A stretch of 64,000 nt of DNA from Mucilaginibacter pineti (GTDB taxonomy: Bacteria > Bacteroidota > Bacteroidia > Sphingobacteriales > Sphingobacteriaceae), in NCBI RefSeq assembly GCF_900101875.1, contig NZ_FNAI01000001.1, forward strand, positions 992,001-1,056,000, in the 5' to 3' direction. The notes under the pieces are model-generated. The model was not told where the DNA came from. It did no database searches and was given only the letters and a program-made list of their open reading frames with translations. Shown one piece after another: positions 36,199 to 45,522 of this stretch (the first letter of the stretch is position 1; each line of letters begins with the position of its first letter). Made by a program: the position numbers and the translations under genes.

Positions 36199-36951
36199 TT
36201 AATCGCGGTGATGATGTCTGTGTTTTTTCTTTTTGGATGATGAATGTTTTTTCTCCGACTTTGATGAGGTGGACGGTTTATCATTCGATTTTGTTGACTG
36301 CGTATTCACTACGGCGGTTTTAACATCGGTAGAATCTTTGCTCAGCTGCTTCACCGTAAATTCATTGCTGCGCAGGCTGTATTCCAACTGGCGTTTGGCA
36401 CCACTTGGTTTGGCATCCTTACCCGTACCGTTAAAGATCTGAAACTCGCGAATCAATTTACCATCACGAATATAAAAGTTATCATCGCCCCGGTAACCTT
36501 TGCGCTGTGAAACGTTGAGCCGGGGAAAATCAAGCTTATTGGCTTTATTATTATTAAACTCGTAAGCGTACACGTTGGTTCGGCTTATGGTATCCTTTGA
36601 TCTGGCCTGGATAAGTATTTCGGGATTACCGTCGAGATCCATATCGGCATTGTACACATCTACAATATTGCCCTCCAGATCACCGGTGGTGGTAGTATAT
36701 TTTATACCCGATGAATCGGAATGCAGGATCATGAATGAACCAGCCTCCAATGAGCCCCGCCCCCAGCTAAACACATCATAACTTTGCCCCGGCGAAACCT
36801 CTATCAGCTTATGGTACCTGAACGGGGCCATCAGCTGCGGTTTTTTGGGTGCCGCGGGTGTGTTAACGGTTTTTGTGTCGTTGCCGCCGCAGCCTGTTAC
36901 AGCGCCGGCGGCGGCCATTAAGAACAATAAATAATAAAACTTTTTAGTCAT
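36199..36951 (-). CDS. lipoprotein of unknown function
   Basis: 250 residues from the ATG at 36951 (the frame extends upstream without support). Signal sequence and lipobox GAVTGC near residue 21-23 predict a lipoprotein. The mature part has VEPS-like beta structure with a FG-GAP-like segment (DVYNADMDLDGNPEILIQA), and the end is a Lys/His run (KKKKHRHHHR) possibly metal-binding. It begins 19 bases after the GH20 gene. Confidence 0.75.
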   Translation of the reverse strand: MTKKFYYLLFLMAAAGAVTGCGGNDTKTVNTPAAPKKPQLMAPFRYHKLIEVSPGQSYDVFSWGRGSLEAGSFMILHSDSSGIKYTTTTGDLEGNIVDVYNADMDLDGNPEILIQARSKDTISRTNVYAYEFNNNKANKLDFPRLNVSQRKGYRGDDNFYIRDGKLIREFQIFNGTGKDAKPSGAKRQLEYSLRSNEFTVKQLSKDSTDVKTAVVNTQSTKSNDKPSTSSKSEKKHSSSKKKKHRHHHRD

Positions 36952-36970
36952 TATAATTTTGTATCCTCTG

Positions 36971-39274
36971 TTAATTATACAGCGTACCGGCAATAAGCTC
37001 TGCCTTGCCCTTTACCGGTGAAGTTATGAAAACTTTTAACGTTCCGGAACCTCCCGCATCAACATATTTAAGGGTAAAACGGTGATAGCCCTTCAGCAAG
37101 GCTGTTGCACCTTCCTGTTCGGTAACGGTATGTTTGCCATCATTATCTACCACAACCTGGTCATCTATCAGCAACACCGCTCCGTTACCACTTTGTACGG
37201 AGAAGCCATAACCGCCATCAGCATCAATGTTAATAAATCCGCTGTAAATTACACCATACTTACCTTTACTTTTTCTAAAATCGGCAGTGCTGAAGGTTTT
37301 TACCGTGCCGCTATCGGTTGGTGCAAGGTTACTTAACTGACCCGTGTAATTATAGGTACCGGTGAATAACTGGTATTTTAATCCGCTTGTGGTACCTGTA
37401 TAGTTAACGGCTGCCAATGGTGCTTTATTATAAACCATGGTGCGGGTTACATTGCTCCTTTTGCCAGATGGCGTTATTACAATGGTTTGCAGCTCGCGGT
37501 ATTGATCGATGGGTACATTATAGGTCATGGGTATGTGGTACTCATTGTCGGTTTCGCGCGGAGTGTAGCCGTCAATAGTATAATAAACCTTGGCACCCTC
37601 CACCGGCGATTTTAGCTGCACGGTAAGTTGTGTGCCTATCATGGTGGTGTCCTTTGCACCAATAGCCACAGGCACATGGTAATCGAATCCGTTTTTATCC
37701 AGCCACGCTAAATGACCGGGTAGCCTTGTTTCAGAAAAGTCCTTAAAACTCTTATTCTCCAACGGCGACCACGCAATCTCCGATAAGGCCAGCAAGCGCG
37801 GCAGCAACATAAATTCCACCTTATTATCAGTACCTATATACTCTGTCCACAGGTTGGCCTGTACGCCCATAACGTATTTCTTTTGCTCGGCAGTAAGTGC
37901 TTCGGGAGTGGGATCGTAACTGTAAATTTTTGAGAGCGGCTCATTACCGCCAATGCTCAGCGGCTCCTGGCTTGGTTTGCCCTGCCCATGATCTATATAT
38001 AAACCGTGGCTGCCGGGCGTCATGATAACATTGTGTTTTTGCTGGGCAGCAGCAATGCCGCCTTCTTCGCCGCGCCAGCTCATAACAGCCGCGTTAGGTG
38101 CAAGACCGCCTTCCAGGATCTCGTCCCAGCCTATGATATTGCGACCTTTGGCGTTCACAAATTTCTCTATCCGCTGGATGAAATAACTTTGTAACGCATC
38201 CTCATCCTTCAGCTTTAATTTTTTGATAAGCTGCTGGCAAAATGGTGAATTTTTCCAGGCAGTTTTAGGGGCTTCGTCGCCGCCTATATGAATATATTTA
38301 CTCGGGAACAGCGCAATCACCTCGGTTAATACATCCTGCAAAAAGGCAAATGTTTTATCGGTAGGACAATAGATCTCCGGGAACACGCCCCATGTTTCGG
38401 CAGTTTTATAAGTTTTTGATGGATCGCAGCTTAATTCAGGATAAGCAGCTAAGGCAGCGGATGAATGGCCCGGCATCTCAATTTCAGGCACAATGTTGAT
38501 GTACCTGTCGGCCGCATATTTTATCACATCACGGATTTGATCCTGGGTATAAAAACCACCGTAAGGGGTATTGTCAAATTGTTGCGGTGTACGGTCGTGA
38601 TAATTGCCTATCACGGTTTGCGCGCGCATGCTGCTTATCTGGGTAAGTTTTGGGTATTTTTTTATTTCGATGCGCCAGCCCTGATCATCGGTTAAGTGCC
38701 AGTGAAAGTTATTAAGCTTGTAGGCAGCCAGCAGGTCGATGTATCTTTTAACCATTTCTACCGAGAAGAAATGGCGACAAACATCAAGCATGGCACCACG
38801 ATAACCGAAACGCGGATAATCTTCTACCTCCAAACATGGCAGCTTAGCGGTAGCAGCGCGCTCGGCGGGAAACAATTGCATAAGGGTTTGAATACCATAA
38901 AAAAGTCCCGATCCTTTACCTTCAACCGTAATTTGCTGCGGTGTAATGGTTAAGCGGTAACCTTCGGCAGGCAGGTTTTCGGTACCGGCAGATGTTAGTG
39001 TGATAACGTTTGATGTACGGGCGCCCTTAATTACAATTGCCTTATTATAAGCCTGTTTATTGGCCAGGTAATCCTTAAAAAATAATACCGCCTTGTTCGA
39101 TGGTGAATCGGCCTGGATGGTGGTTTCCTGACTCAGCACAAACTGACCGGTCGACTTTTTTAACGATACCGGCGCCGGGATAATCCCCGAATAAGGATCG
39201 GCATCCTGGGCATTCACAACAATTGCAAATGATGTAAGCAGGACAAACAACATTAAGGAAGCTTTTTTATACAT
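36971..39274 (-). CDS. beta-N-acetylhexosaminidase (GH20) with PA14 domain
   Basis: 767 residues from the ATG at 39274 (MYKKASLM, signal peptide ending NAQ); a longer frame upstream runs through a repeat and is rejected, and a start at 39280 is possible. N-terminal GH20 non-catalytic domain (about 25-150), catalytic TIM barrel with HIGGDEAPKTAW carrying the Asp-Glu pair, a chitobiase-type C-terminal region, and a PA14-like carbohydrate-binding domain at about 640-767. Exported, acts on terminal beta-linked N-acetylglucosamine or galactosamine. Confidence 0.93.
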   Translation of the reverse strand: MYKKASLMLFVLLTSFAIVVNAQDADPYSGIIPAPVSLKKSTGQFVLSQETTIQADSPSNKAVLFFKDYLANKQAYNKAIVIKGARTSNVITLTSAGTENLPAEGYRLTITPQQITVEGKGSGLFYGIQTLMQLFPAERAATAKLPCLEVEDYPRFGYRGAMLDVCRHFFSVEMVKRYIDLLAAYKLNNFHWHLTDDQGWRIEIKKYPKLTQISSMRAQTVIGNYHDRTPQQFDNTPYGGFYTQDQIRDVIKYAADRYINIVPEIEMPGHSSAALAAYPELSCDPSKTYKTAETWGVFPEIYCPTDKTFAFLQDVLTEVIALFPSKYIHIGGDEAPKTAWKNSPFCQQLIKKLKLKDEDALQSYFIQRIEKFVNAKGRNIIGWDEILEGGLAPNAAVMSWRGEEGGIAAAQQKHNVIMTPGSHGLYIDHGQGKPSQEPLSIGGNEPLSKIYSYDPTPEALTAEQKKYVMGVQANLWTEYIGTDNKVEFMLLPRLLALSEIAWSPLENKSFKDFSETRLPGHLAWLDKNGFDYHVPVAIGAKDTTMIGTQLTVQLKSPVEGAKVYYTIDGYTPRETDNEYHIPMTYNVPIDQYRELQTIVITPSGKRSNVTRTMVYNKAPLAAVNYTGTTSGLKYQLFTGTYNYTGQLSNLAPTDSGTVKTFSTADFRKSKGKYGVIYSGFINIDADGGYGFSVQSGNGAVLLIDDQVVVDNDGKHTVTEQEGATALLKGYHRFTLKYVDAGGSGTLKVFITSPVKGKAELIAGTLYN

Positions 39275-39423
39275 AATCATAGGATATTGGTGGTAAATTG
39301 TGAATATAGAGTTTTTAAAAAAATATAAGAAGTTTTGAATTGCGAAAACGTTTGCATAACTTTTTATAAGCCTTGGGGGAACGCAAATTACCATGTTGTT
39401 TGGTGGCTCTGCTTGGCGGTTCG

Positions 39424-39908
39424 ACTCACCCCGCCGGCACTTCGTGCGGCGACTCTCTCTGCGGCTTCGCCGCAAAGAGGGTGAGGACATTTTTTTCTTT
39501 CTATAGATTTCTTTAAACTCACTTGCGCTCGTTTGTAACGAGTGCTTAACACAGTTACGCGATTGCATCGCGACAATGCGTTGTAAACGCAAAAACACTT
39601 TAAGCACTCGTTACAAACCACAGGTGTTGGGAAGAGTAAAATGTTGGCATTCCCATACGAGGACCGAGTGAGAAATCTTATGCGTTATGTTATTGGAACT
39701 TTGCATTCCGCAGAAGATTTCTCCTTCGCGCCACGCTTTTACCCGCCCGGGCTCTATCGAAATGACAAACTTTTTATAAAATTCAGTCTTCCCAACACCT
39801 GTGGTTACAAAAGAGCGCAAGTAGGACACGCTTTTTTAACTATACCCCGCCCCTCTTTCCGCCGAAGGCGAAGAGAGGGTGACCAAGCGTAGCGATGGTC
39901 GGGTGAGT
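39424..39908. repeat. four-layer nested palindrome
   Basis: Outer layer: family C ends at 39424-39486 and 39845-39908. Second: ACTTGCGCTCGTTTGTAACG arm at 39518-39549 and its partner 39600-39617 plus 39812-39825, split by an insertion. Third: element A5 (39618-39804). Innermost: the GTCATTTCGA-type core. No gene lies in 39281-40012. Confidence 0.9.
39618..39804. mobile_element. 187-bp miniature element A5 with target duplication
   Basis: Terminal inverted repeats CCACAGGTGTTGGGAAGA at 39618-39635 and 39787-39804. TTACAAA flanks it on both sides (39611-39617 and 39805-39811). Same element as A2 in opposite orientation. Confidence 0.85.
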
Positions 39909-39958
39909 CCGGCGGTAGTTTACACGCACAAGCCCCCCCCAAACCGTAAACAAACAAA

Positions 39959-39986
39959 AAAGGCCACTTTTTCAAGCAGCCTTTCA
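39959..39986 (-). terminator. intrinsic terminator of trxB
   Basis: AAAGGCTGCTT and AAGTGGCCTTT arms followed by TTTTTTG on the minus strand. Confidence 0.85.
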
Positions 39987-40012
39987 AATATATTTCTTTT
40001 CCGATAAAGAGC

Positions 40013-40969
40013 TTACGCCGTTACCACATGCTCTTTGGCTGCCAGGTAGCGTTCTGCATCAATGGCGGCCATACAACCTGTACCGGCGGCAGTAACTGCC
40101 TGGCGGTAGATGTGATCCTGGGCATCGCCGCAGCAAAATACGCCTTCAACATTGGTTTCTGTTGATCCGGGGCGAGTTTTAATGTAACCGGTTTCGTCCA
40201 TATGGATCCAGCCTTTAAAAATATCGGTGTTGGGGTGGTGACCAATGGCCACAAAAAAGCCCGTAACATCAAGGTCGGTATCGGTGTTGGTTACGTTATT
40301 GGTAACTTTTACGCCGGTAACGCTTTGTCCGTCGCCAAGGATCTCCTTGGTTTCGGTGTTGTACAGTATCTCGATATTGGGGGTATTCAACACGCGATGA
40401 ACCATTGCCTTTGAGGCACGGAACTCATCACGGCGAACAATCATATAAACCTTGCGGCATAATTTGGCAAGGTAAGTAGCTTCTTCGGCAGCGGTATCAC
40501 CGGCACCTACAATGGCTACGTCCTGTCCTTTAAAGAAAAACCCGTCGCAAACGGCACAAGCCGATACGCCAAAGCCGCTGTATTTTTGTTCAGAATCTAA
40601 CCCAAGCCATTTGGCAGATGCGCCTGTTGAAATAATAACAGTATCGGCAAGTATGGTTTTTACCTCATCAACCACCACCTTGTGCGGCAAGCTGGTAAAA
40701 TCTACCGAACTCACATAGCCAAAACGGATATCGGTACCCAGGCGTTCGGCCTGTTTACGAAAATCTTCCATCATTTCGGGGCCCATGATGCCCAAAGGAT
40801 AACCGGGAAAGTTCTCTACATCGGTAGTTTGGGTAAGCTGTCCGCCGGCTAATAAACCGGTGTACATTACGGGTTTCAGATCAGCCCGTGAAGCATATAT
40901 TGCGGCAGTGTAACCAGCCGGGCCCGAACCAATGATCAGGCATTTTACGTGTTCTAATTCTTCAGACAT
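40013..40969 (-). CDS. trxB: thioredoxin-disulfide reductase
   Basis: 318 residues, cytoplasmic flavoprotein. FAD-binding GSGPAGYTAA, redox-active CAVC in SACAVCDGFFF, NADPH-binding GAGDTAAEEA and the C-terminal FAD motif GVFCCGDAQD. Reduces thioredoxin with NADPH. A TAAATTCG box lies about 20 bases upstream. Confidence 0.96.
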   Translation of the reverse strand: MSEELEHVKCLIIGSGPAGYTAAIYASRADLKPVMYTGLLAGGQLTQTTDVENFPGYPLGIMGPEMMEDFRKQAERLGTDIRFGYVSSVDFTSLPHKVVVDEVKTILADTVIISTGASAKWLGLDSEQKYSGFGVSACAVCDGFFFKGQDVAIVGAGDTAAEEATYLAKLCRKVYMIVRRDEFRASKAMVHRVLNTPNIEILYNTETKEILGDGQSVTGVKVTNNVTNTDTDLDVTGFFVAIGHHPNTDIFKGWIHMDETGYIKTRPGSTETNVEGVFCCGDAQDHIYRQAVTAAGTGCMAAIDAERYLAAKEHVVTA

Positions 40970-41055
40970 TTGTTGCTAAATGAGATGCGAATTTAAGGTT
41001 TCCGGGGGTATTAAGCAATAGCAGATGGTCAGTATATTGCCATTGTTTGGCGGGG

Positions 41056-41469
41056 TTACAGTTGATGTAAAACATAGTATATGATTACACTTGCTATCAG
41101 TAAAACTCCTATTATAAATAACACAGGGGCAAGAAATTTGGTGAACGTGTTATCAATTATAAAATGCTTGTAGTTGGCAGGATCATAAATTACACTAACA
41201 CTGTCACCTTCCTTATATACGGATGGACGGCTGCCCAACTTATAAGTTTCCGTTATCCATTCTTTATCTTCTGTTAAATATCTTATTACAGGATAATACA
41301 TCGATGAATTGGTTTCGTCATCTGTGCTTTCTTCAATTCTGAAAACCACGCCATTAACTTTAACACCGGTTTTAATCAGTTTCCGGCGTTCGTTAAATTT
41401 ACCTGCACCAAGCACGGCCAGAAAAGCACCACCGGTAAGCAATATCAGTTCATCGTAATTTACGTTCAT
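41056..41469 (-). CDS. DUF3592-like membrane protein
   Basis: 137 residues. A short hydrophobic segment at about 9-20, a central beta domain (VNGVVFRIEESTDDE, then VIRYLTEDKEWITETY), and a C-terminal hydrophobic helix (about 110-132). This matches the DUF3592 pattern of a small extracytoplasmic beta domain between two helices. Function unknown. A word array with direct repeats lies upstream. Confidence 0.78.
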   Translation of the reverse strand: MNVNYDELILLTGGAFLAVLGAGKFNERRKLIKTGVKVNGVVFRIEESTDDETNSSMYYPVIRYLTEDKEWITETYKLGSRPSVYKEGDSVSVIYDPANYKHFIIDNTFTKFLAPVLFIIGVLLIASVIIYYVLHQL

Positions 41470-41483
41470 TGTTTTTATTTTCG

Positions 41484-41741
41484 TCTGAACCTTGATTAAA
41501 CAGATTAAAGGATTATCAGGATTCTTTTATCCTTGTTCTTTTGTCCTTTGTCCTTGTTCTTTCCGTCCTTGTTCTTTTGTCTGAACCTTGATTAAACGAA
41601 TTAAAGGATTACCAGGATTCTTTTATCCTTATTATTTTGTCTTTTGTACTTGCTCCTTCTGTCCTTTGTCCTTATTCTTTCCGTCCTTACTCTTTTGTCC
41701 TTATTCTTTTGTCCTTATTCTTTCCGTCCTTACTCCAAAAA
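41484..41741. repeat. tandem word array W11 (AAGGACAAAAG words)
   Basis: A 96-base unit beginning TCTGAACCTTGATTAAAC is repeated at 41484 and 41580, then degenerates into TCCTTATTCTTTTG/TCCTTACTCTTTTG words up to 41740. On the minus strand these are purine-rich words that start right after the acyl-CoA carboxylase stop. Confidence 0.88.
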
Positions 41742-41743
41742 AC

Positions 41744-43372
41744 CTATGTCTGTATCACCCCCACGTTAAAAGCCTTTTCTATCGGAGCGTGATTGGCGGC
41801 TTCAATACCCATGGAAATTACCTTGCGGGTTTCCAGCGGGTCGATGATGCCATCTACCCAGAGCCGTGCGGCGGCGTAGTATGGGGTGGTTTGGGTGTTA
41901 TATTTGTCTGTTATTTGTTTCAGTAGTTCGGCTTCTTTTACGGCATCTACCTCTTCGCCCCGGGCTTTTAGTCCGGCAGCCTGGATCTGCAGCAGGGTTT
42001 TGGCAGCTTGTCCACCACCCATAACGGCTATTTTGGCCGATGGCCAGGCGTAGATCAGTCGCGGGTCATAGGCTTTGCCGCACATGGCATAGTTGCCAGC
42101 GCCGTAGGAATTACCTATCACAATAGTAAATTTTGGCACTACCGAATTGGCTACCGCATTCACCATTTTAGCGCCATCTTTAATAATGCCGCCCTGTTCG
42201 CTGCGACTGCCTACCATAAAGCCGGTAACATCCTGCAAAAACACCAGCGGAATTTTCTTTTGGTTACAATTCATGATAAAGCGTGTTGCCTTATCTGCCG
42301 AATCGGAATAAATAACACCGCCAAAGCGCATTTCTCCGGTTTTGGCTTTTATCACTTTACGCTGATTGGCTACAATACCTACCGCCCAGCCATCTACCCT
42401 ACCCAAACCGCAAATGATAGATTGACCGTAACCATCTTTATAAGGTTCAAATTCGGAGTTATCCAGCATCCGCAGAATAATATCATTCATATCATAAGCC
42501 TTCTCCCTGTTATCAGGCAGGATGCCGTAAATCTCTTTTGGGTCGAGCTTTGGCGGGGCCGGTTTTATACGGTCGAACCCGGCTTTGTTGTAATCGCCAA
42601 CCATGCTCATGATATTGCGGATAGAATCAAGGCAGGCCTTATCGTTTGGTTGTTTATAATCGGTAACACCCGATATTTCGCAATGAGTGGTTGCCCCGCC
42701 CAGCGTTTCGTTATCCACATCCTCGCCAATGGCCGATTTTACCAGGTATGATCCCGCCAGGAAAACCGAACCTGTGCCCTCTACTATCATAGCTTCGTCG
42801 CTCATGATGGGCAGGTATGCCCCGCCAGCAACGCAGGCACCCATAATGGCCGAGATCTGGATGATTCCCATGCTGCTCATCATGGCATTGTTCCTGAAAA
42901 TACGCCCGAAATGTTCCTTGTCCGGAAAGATCTCGTCCTGCAATGGCAAATACACCCCTGCCGAATCTACCAGGTAAATAATGGGCAGGCGGTTTTCCAT
43001 AGCTATTTCCTGCGCGCGCAGGTTTTTCTTGGCCGTTATAGGGAACCATGCCCCGGCCTTCACCGTGGCATCATTGGCTACCACCACACATTGCCTGCCC
43101 GCCACATACCCAATACCCGTTATTACCCCGCCCGACGGACAACCGCCGTGCTCGGCATACATGCCATCGGCAGTAAAAGCGCCAACTTCAAGCCAGGGTT
43201 TGTCTTTATCTATGAGATAGGCCACACGTTCGCGGGCCAGCATTTTGCCTTTTTCTTTTTGTTTGGCCGCGGCCTTTTCGCCCCCGCCCTCATATACTTT
43301 TTTTAACCTGTTGTTCAGCTCGTAAACCAGCTGCTTATTCACATCCTCATTAATATTAAAGCCGATATCCAT
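41744..43372 (-). CDS. acyl-CoA carboxylase carboxyltransferase (beta) subunit
   Basis: 542 residues, cytoplasmic. Two crotonase-fold halves with the acyl-CoA site (PSGGVITGIGYVAGRQC, GAGWFP-like AGAWFPIT) and carboxybiotin site (GGSRSEQGGIIKDGAKM, SYGAGNYAMCG). By resemblance it is nearest methylcrotonyl-CoA carboxylase; propionyl-CoA is an alternative. No biotin carboxylase or carrier gene is adjacent. Confidence 0.9.
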   Translation of the reverse strand: MDIGFNINEDVNKQLVYELNNRLKKVYEGGGEKAAAKQKEKGKMLARERVAYLIDKDKPWLEVGAFTADGMYAEHGGCPSGGVITGIGYVAGRQCVVVANDATVKAGAWFPITAKKNLRAQEIAMENRLPIIYLVDSAGVYLPLQDEIFPDKEHFGRIFRNNAMMSSMGIIQISAIMGACVAGGAYLPIMSDEAMIVEGTGSVFLAGSYLVKSAIGEDVDNETLGGATTHCEISGVTDYKQPNDKACLDSIRNIMSMVGDYNKAGFDRIKPAPPKLDPKEIYGILPDNREKAYDMNDIILRMLDNSEFEPYKDGYGQSIICGLGRVDGWAVGIVANQRKVIKAKTGEMRFGGVIYSDSADKATRFIMNCNQKKIPLVFLQDVTGFMVGSRSEQGGIIKDGAKMVNAVANSVVPKFTIVIGNSYGAGNYAMCGKAYDPRLIYAWPSAKIAVMGGGQAAKTLLQIQAAGLKARGEEVDAVKEAELLKQITDKYNTQTTPYYAAARLWVDGIIDPLETRKVISMGIEAANHAPIEKAFNVGVIQT

Positions 43373-43594
43373 AGTTGGTTTTTATAGGAAATGTAAGTTA
43401 GGGAAAATTACAGGAGTAAAAGTGGGTAATTTTTTTTGTGTTTTGAAGGATACCGAAAGAATATTATGCACGCATAGCAATTTTTATTTACCCTAAAATT
43501 CAAGTATTAACACCTATAAAATTGCGTAAAAACACGCTTACTATTTTCCGCCAAACCATATAGCTTTACTGTACTAAACATAACCACCCTTATT

Positions 43595-44365
43595 ATGATC
43601 CAGAAAACCAAAAACTATGGCTGGCTGCCCGATCTGCCCGATCACCGGGATTTGCGCTATGCCGTTGTACGCCATGCTGCCTTAGCCAAACCTGTACCCA
43701 CCTCTGTTGATCTGCGCACGCAATGCCCGCCGGTATATGACCAGGGCGAACTTGGTTCCTGCACGGCAAATGCCATTGGCGGCGCTTTTGAGTTTGAGCT
43801 GATGAAACAAAAATTGGCGGTATTTACCCCATCGCGGTTGTTCATTTATTATAACGAGCGTGTGCTGGAAGGCCATGTTAAGGATGATAGCGGCGCGCAG
43901 ATAAGGGACGGTGTAAAATCAGTTGCCACGGTTGGTGTTTGCGACGAAGCTGGCTGGCCATACCTGGTGACCAAATTTGCCAAAAAGCCTACCAAATCGC
44001 TATATACAAAAGCTAAAAAGAACCTCGCCATACAATATACCCGCCTTAATAATACTGCTATAAACGAGCTAAAAACCTGCCTTGCATCGGGCAATCCATT
44101 TGTTTTTGGGTTTACGGTTTACCAGAGTTTTGAGGGCGATAAGGTGGCTAAAACCGGCATCCTCACCATGCCCACAAAAACCGAAAGCGCCATTGGCGGC
44201 CATGCGGTTATGGCGGTTGGTTATGACGACGCCAGGAAAGCATTCATTGTACGCAACAGCTGGGGCGACGCATGGGGCGACAAAGGCTATTTTTATATGC
44301 CCTACGATTACATCACCAGCACCGACCTGGCCGATGATTTCTGGACGATTAGCCAGGTGGTGTAG
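43595..44365 (+). CDS. papain-family (C1A) cysteine peptidase
   Basis: 256 residues without signal peptide or long propeptide. Catalytic Cys in DQGELGSCTANA, His in GGHAVMAVGYDD and Asn in VRNSWGDAWGDKG, all in papain order. The oxyanion Gln is in the same motif as Cys. Likely cytoplasmic, or exported by an unrecognised route. Role unknown. Confidence 0.9.
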   Translation: MIQKTKNYGWLPDLPDHRDLRYAVVRHAALAKPVPTSVDLRTQCPPVYDQGELGSCTANAIGGAFEFELMKQKLAVFTPSRLFIYYNERVLEGHVKDDSGAQIRDGVKSVATVGVCDEAGWPYLVTKFAKKPTKSLYTKAKKNLAIQYTRLNNTAINELKTCLASGNPFVFGFTVYQSFEGDKVAKTGILTMPTKTESAIGGHAVMAVGYDDARKAFIVRNSWGDAWGDKGYFYMPYDYITSTDLADDFWTISQVV

Positions 44366-44776
44366 ATTTGGAGGATTGAGGACTTGGGGAGCAAGGATTA
44401 AGGATTTTTCTCTTCATATGAACACGACTCACCCCGTCTGCGCTTCGCTGGACACCCCTCTCTCCGGCTTCGCCGCATAGAGGGGATGGCGCTTCGACAA
44501 GCCGTAAAGATGGGCGGCCGAAGTTTTGCTTTCCGCAGACGACTCACCCGCCCATCGCTACGCTTGGGCCACCCTCTCTTCGCCTCCGGCGGAAAGAGGG
44601 GATTGCATAGCTTGACACGCTATGTTGATAATTTAAAAACTGTCTTTACCCTCTTTGCGGCGAAGCCGGAGAGAGGGTCGGCCAGCGAAGCGTAGCCGGG
44701 GTGAGTCCTAACCTTGGTCAGTTTACGACAACCACACACCCCACCTTTTTTTGACTTTTTAATTTTGAATTTTGAC
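44366..44776. repeat. gap with three family C repeats and word array W17
   Basis: A single copy at 44427-44488, a complete palindrome at 44542-44706 (ACTCACCC at both ends, CCTCTCTTCGCC and CCGGAGAGAGGG in the stem), then 44746-44776 with TTTTTAATTTTGAATTTTGA words abutting the LOG stop. No gene; the frames found here encode repeat translations. Confidence 0.87.
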
Positions 44777-45361
44777 TTATGTAAGATTCCTATCCCTGAA
44801 CCATACCTCATCGGGTTTGGCGTTAAAGCCATCCATCAGACTCACCAGTTCAATAGGATCGGCAGCGGTAATAACCAGCTCGCGATTGGTGGGTTTCAGG
44901 AATTTTTGGTCAACCATTACGTCCAATTGTTTTAGCAGCGAGTCATAAAAGCCGCCGGTGTTCAATAAACCTATGGGGTGATTATGCAAGCCCAATTGCA
45001 GCCAGGTAAGCACTTCAAAAAACTCTTCGAGTGTGCCAAGGCCGCCGGGCAGGGTGATGATACCGTCGCAAAGGTCATTCATCATTTGCTTGCGCTGGTG
45101 CATATTTTGCACGATGTGCAGTTCGGTAAGTCCGGTGTGGCCAACCTCCTTATCCATCAAAAACTGCGGAATAACCCCTATCGCTTTACCGCCGCGACTT
45201 AAAACAGCATCGGCAATGATACCCATAATACCTACTTTACCGCCGCCATACACCAGAGTAATTTCACGACTCACCATAACCTCGGCCAGTTGCTCAACAG
45301 CTTGTTTCAATAAAGGGTCGCCATTAAAATTGGCACCGCAGAATACGCAGATAGATTTCAT
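44777..45361 (-). CDS. LOG-family protein (TIGR00730 type)
   Basis: 194 residues from the ATG at 45361. Rossmann-like lysine-decarboxylase fold with GGGKVGIMG and the signature PGGLGTLEE. Homologues cleave nucleoside 5'-monophosphates to base plus ribose 5-phosphate (cytokinin activation). Cytoplasmic. Confidence 0.92.
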   Translation of the reverse strand: MKSICVFCGANFNGDPLLKQAVEQLAEVMVSREITLVYGGGKVGIMGIIADAVLSRGGKAIGVIPQFLMDKEVGHTGLTELHIVQNMHQRKQMMNDLCDGIITLPGGLGTLEEFFEVLTWLQLGLHNHPIGLLNTGGFYDSLLKQLDVMVDQKFLKPTNRELVITAADPIELVSLMDGFNAKPDEVWFRDRNLT

Positions 45362-45379
45362 TTTCAATTATAATAAATT

Positions 45380-45502
45380 AGTCCGAAAGTAGGGAAGTCA
45401 GAAAGTCCGGAAGTTTAAGCCTTAAAAACAAAGAAGTCCGGAAGTTATCAAGTAAAAAGATATTTATCTTTCCGACTTTACCAACTTCCGGACTTTCCGA
45501 CT
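45380..45502. repeat. word-palindrome W12 (AAGTCCGGAAG words)
   Basis: Left arms at 45380-45414 and 45434-45445, inverted right arm at 45467-45502. It fills the gap between guaB and the LOG gene. Confidence 0.87.
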
Positions 45503-45522
45503 AAAGACACCAGACTATCTAA

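Noticed and set aside
36971..39607. Long form of the GH20 gene starting at 39607
   Set aside because: The first 111 residues translate repeats and have no signal peptide; the start at 39274 gives one directly.
44366..44776. Frames of about 70 residues between the papain-like peptidase and LOG
   Set aside because: They consist of family C repeats read in several frames.
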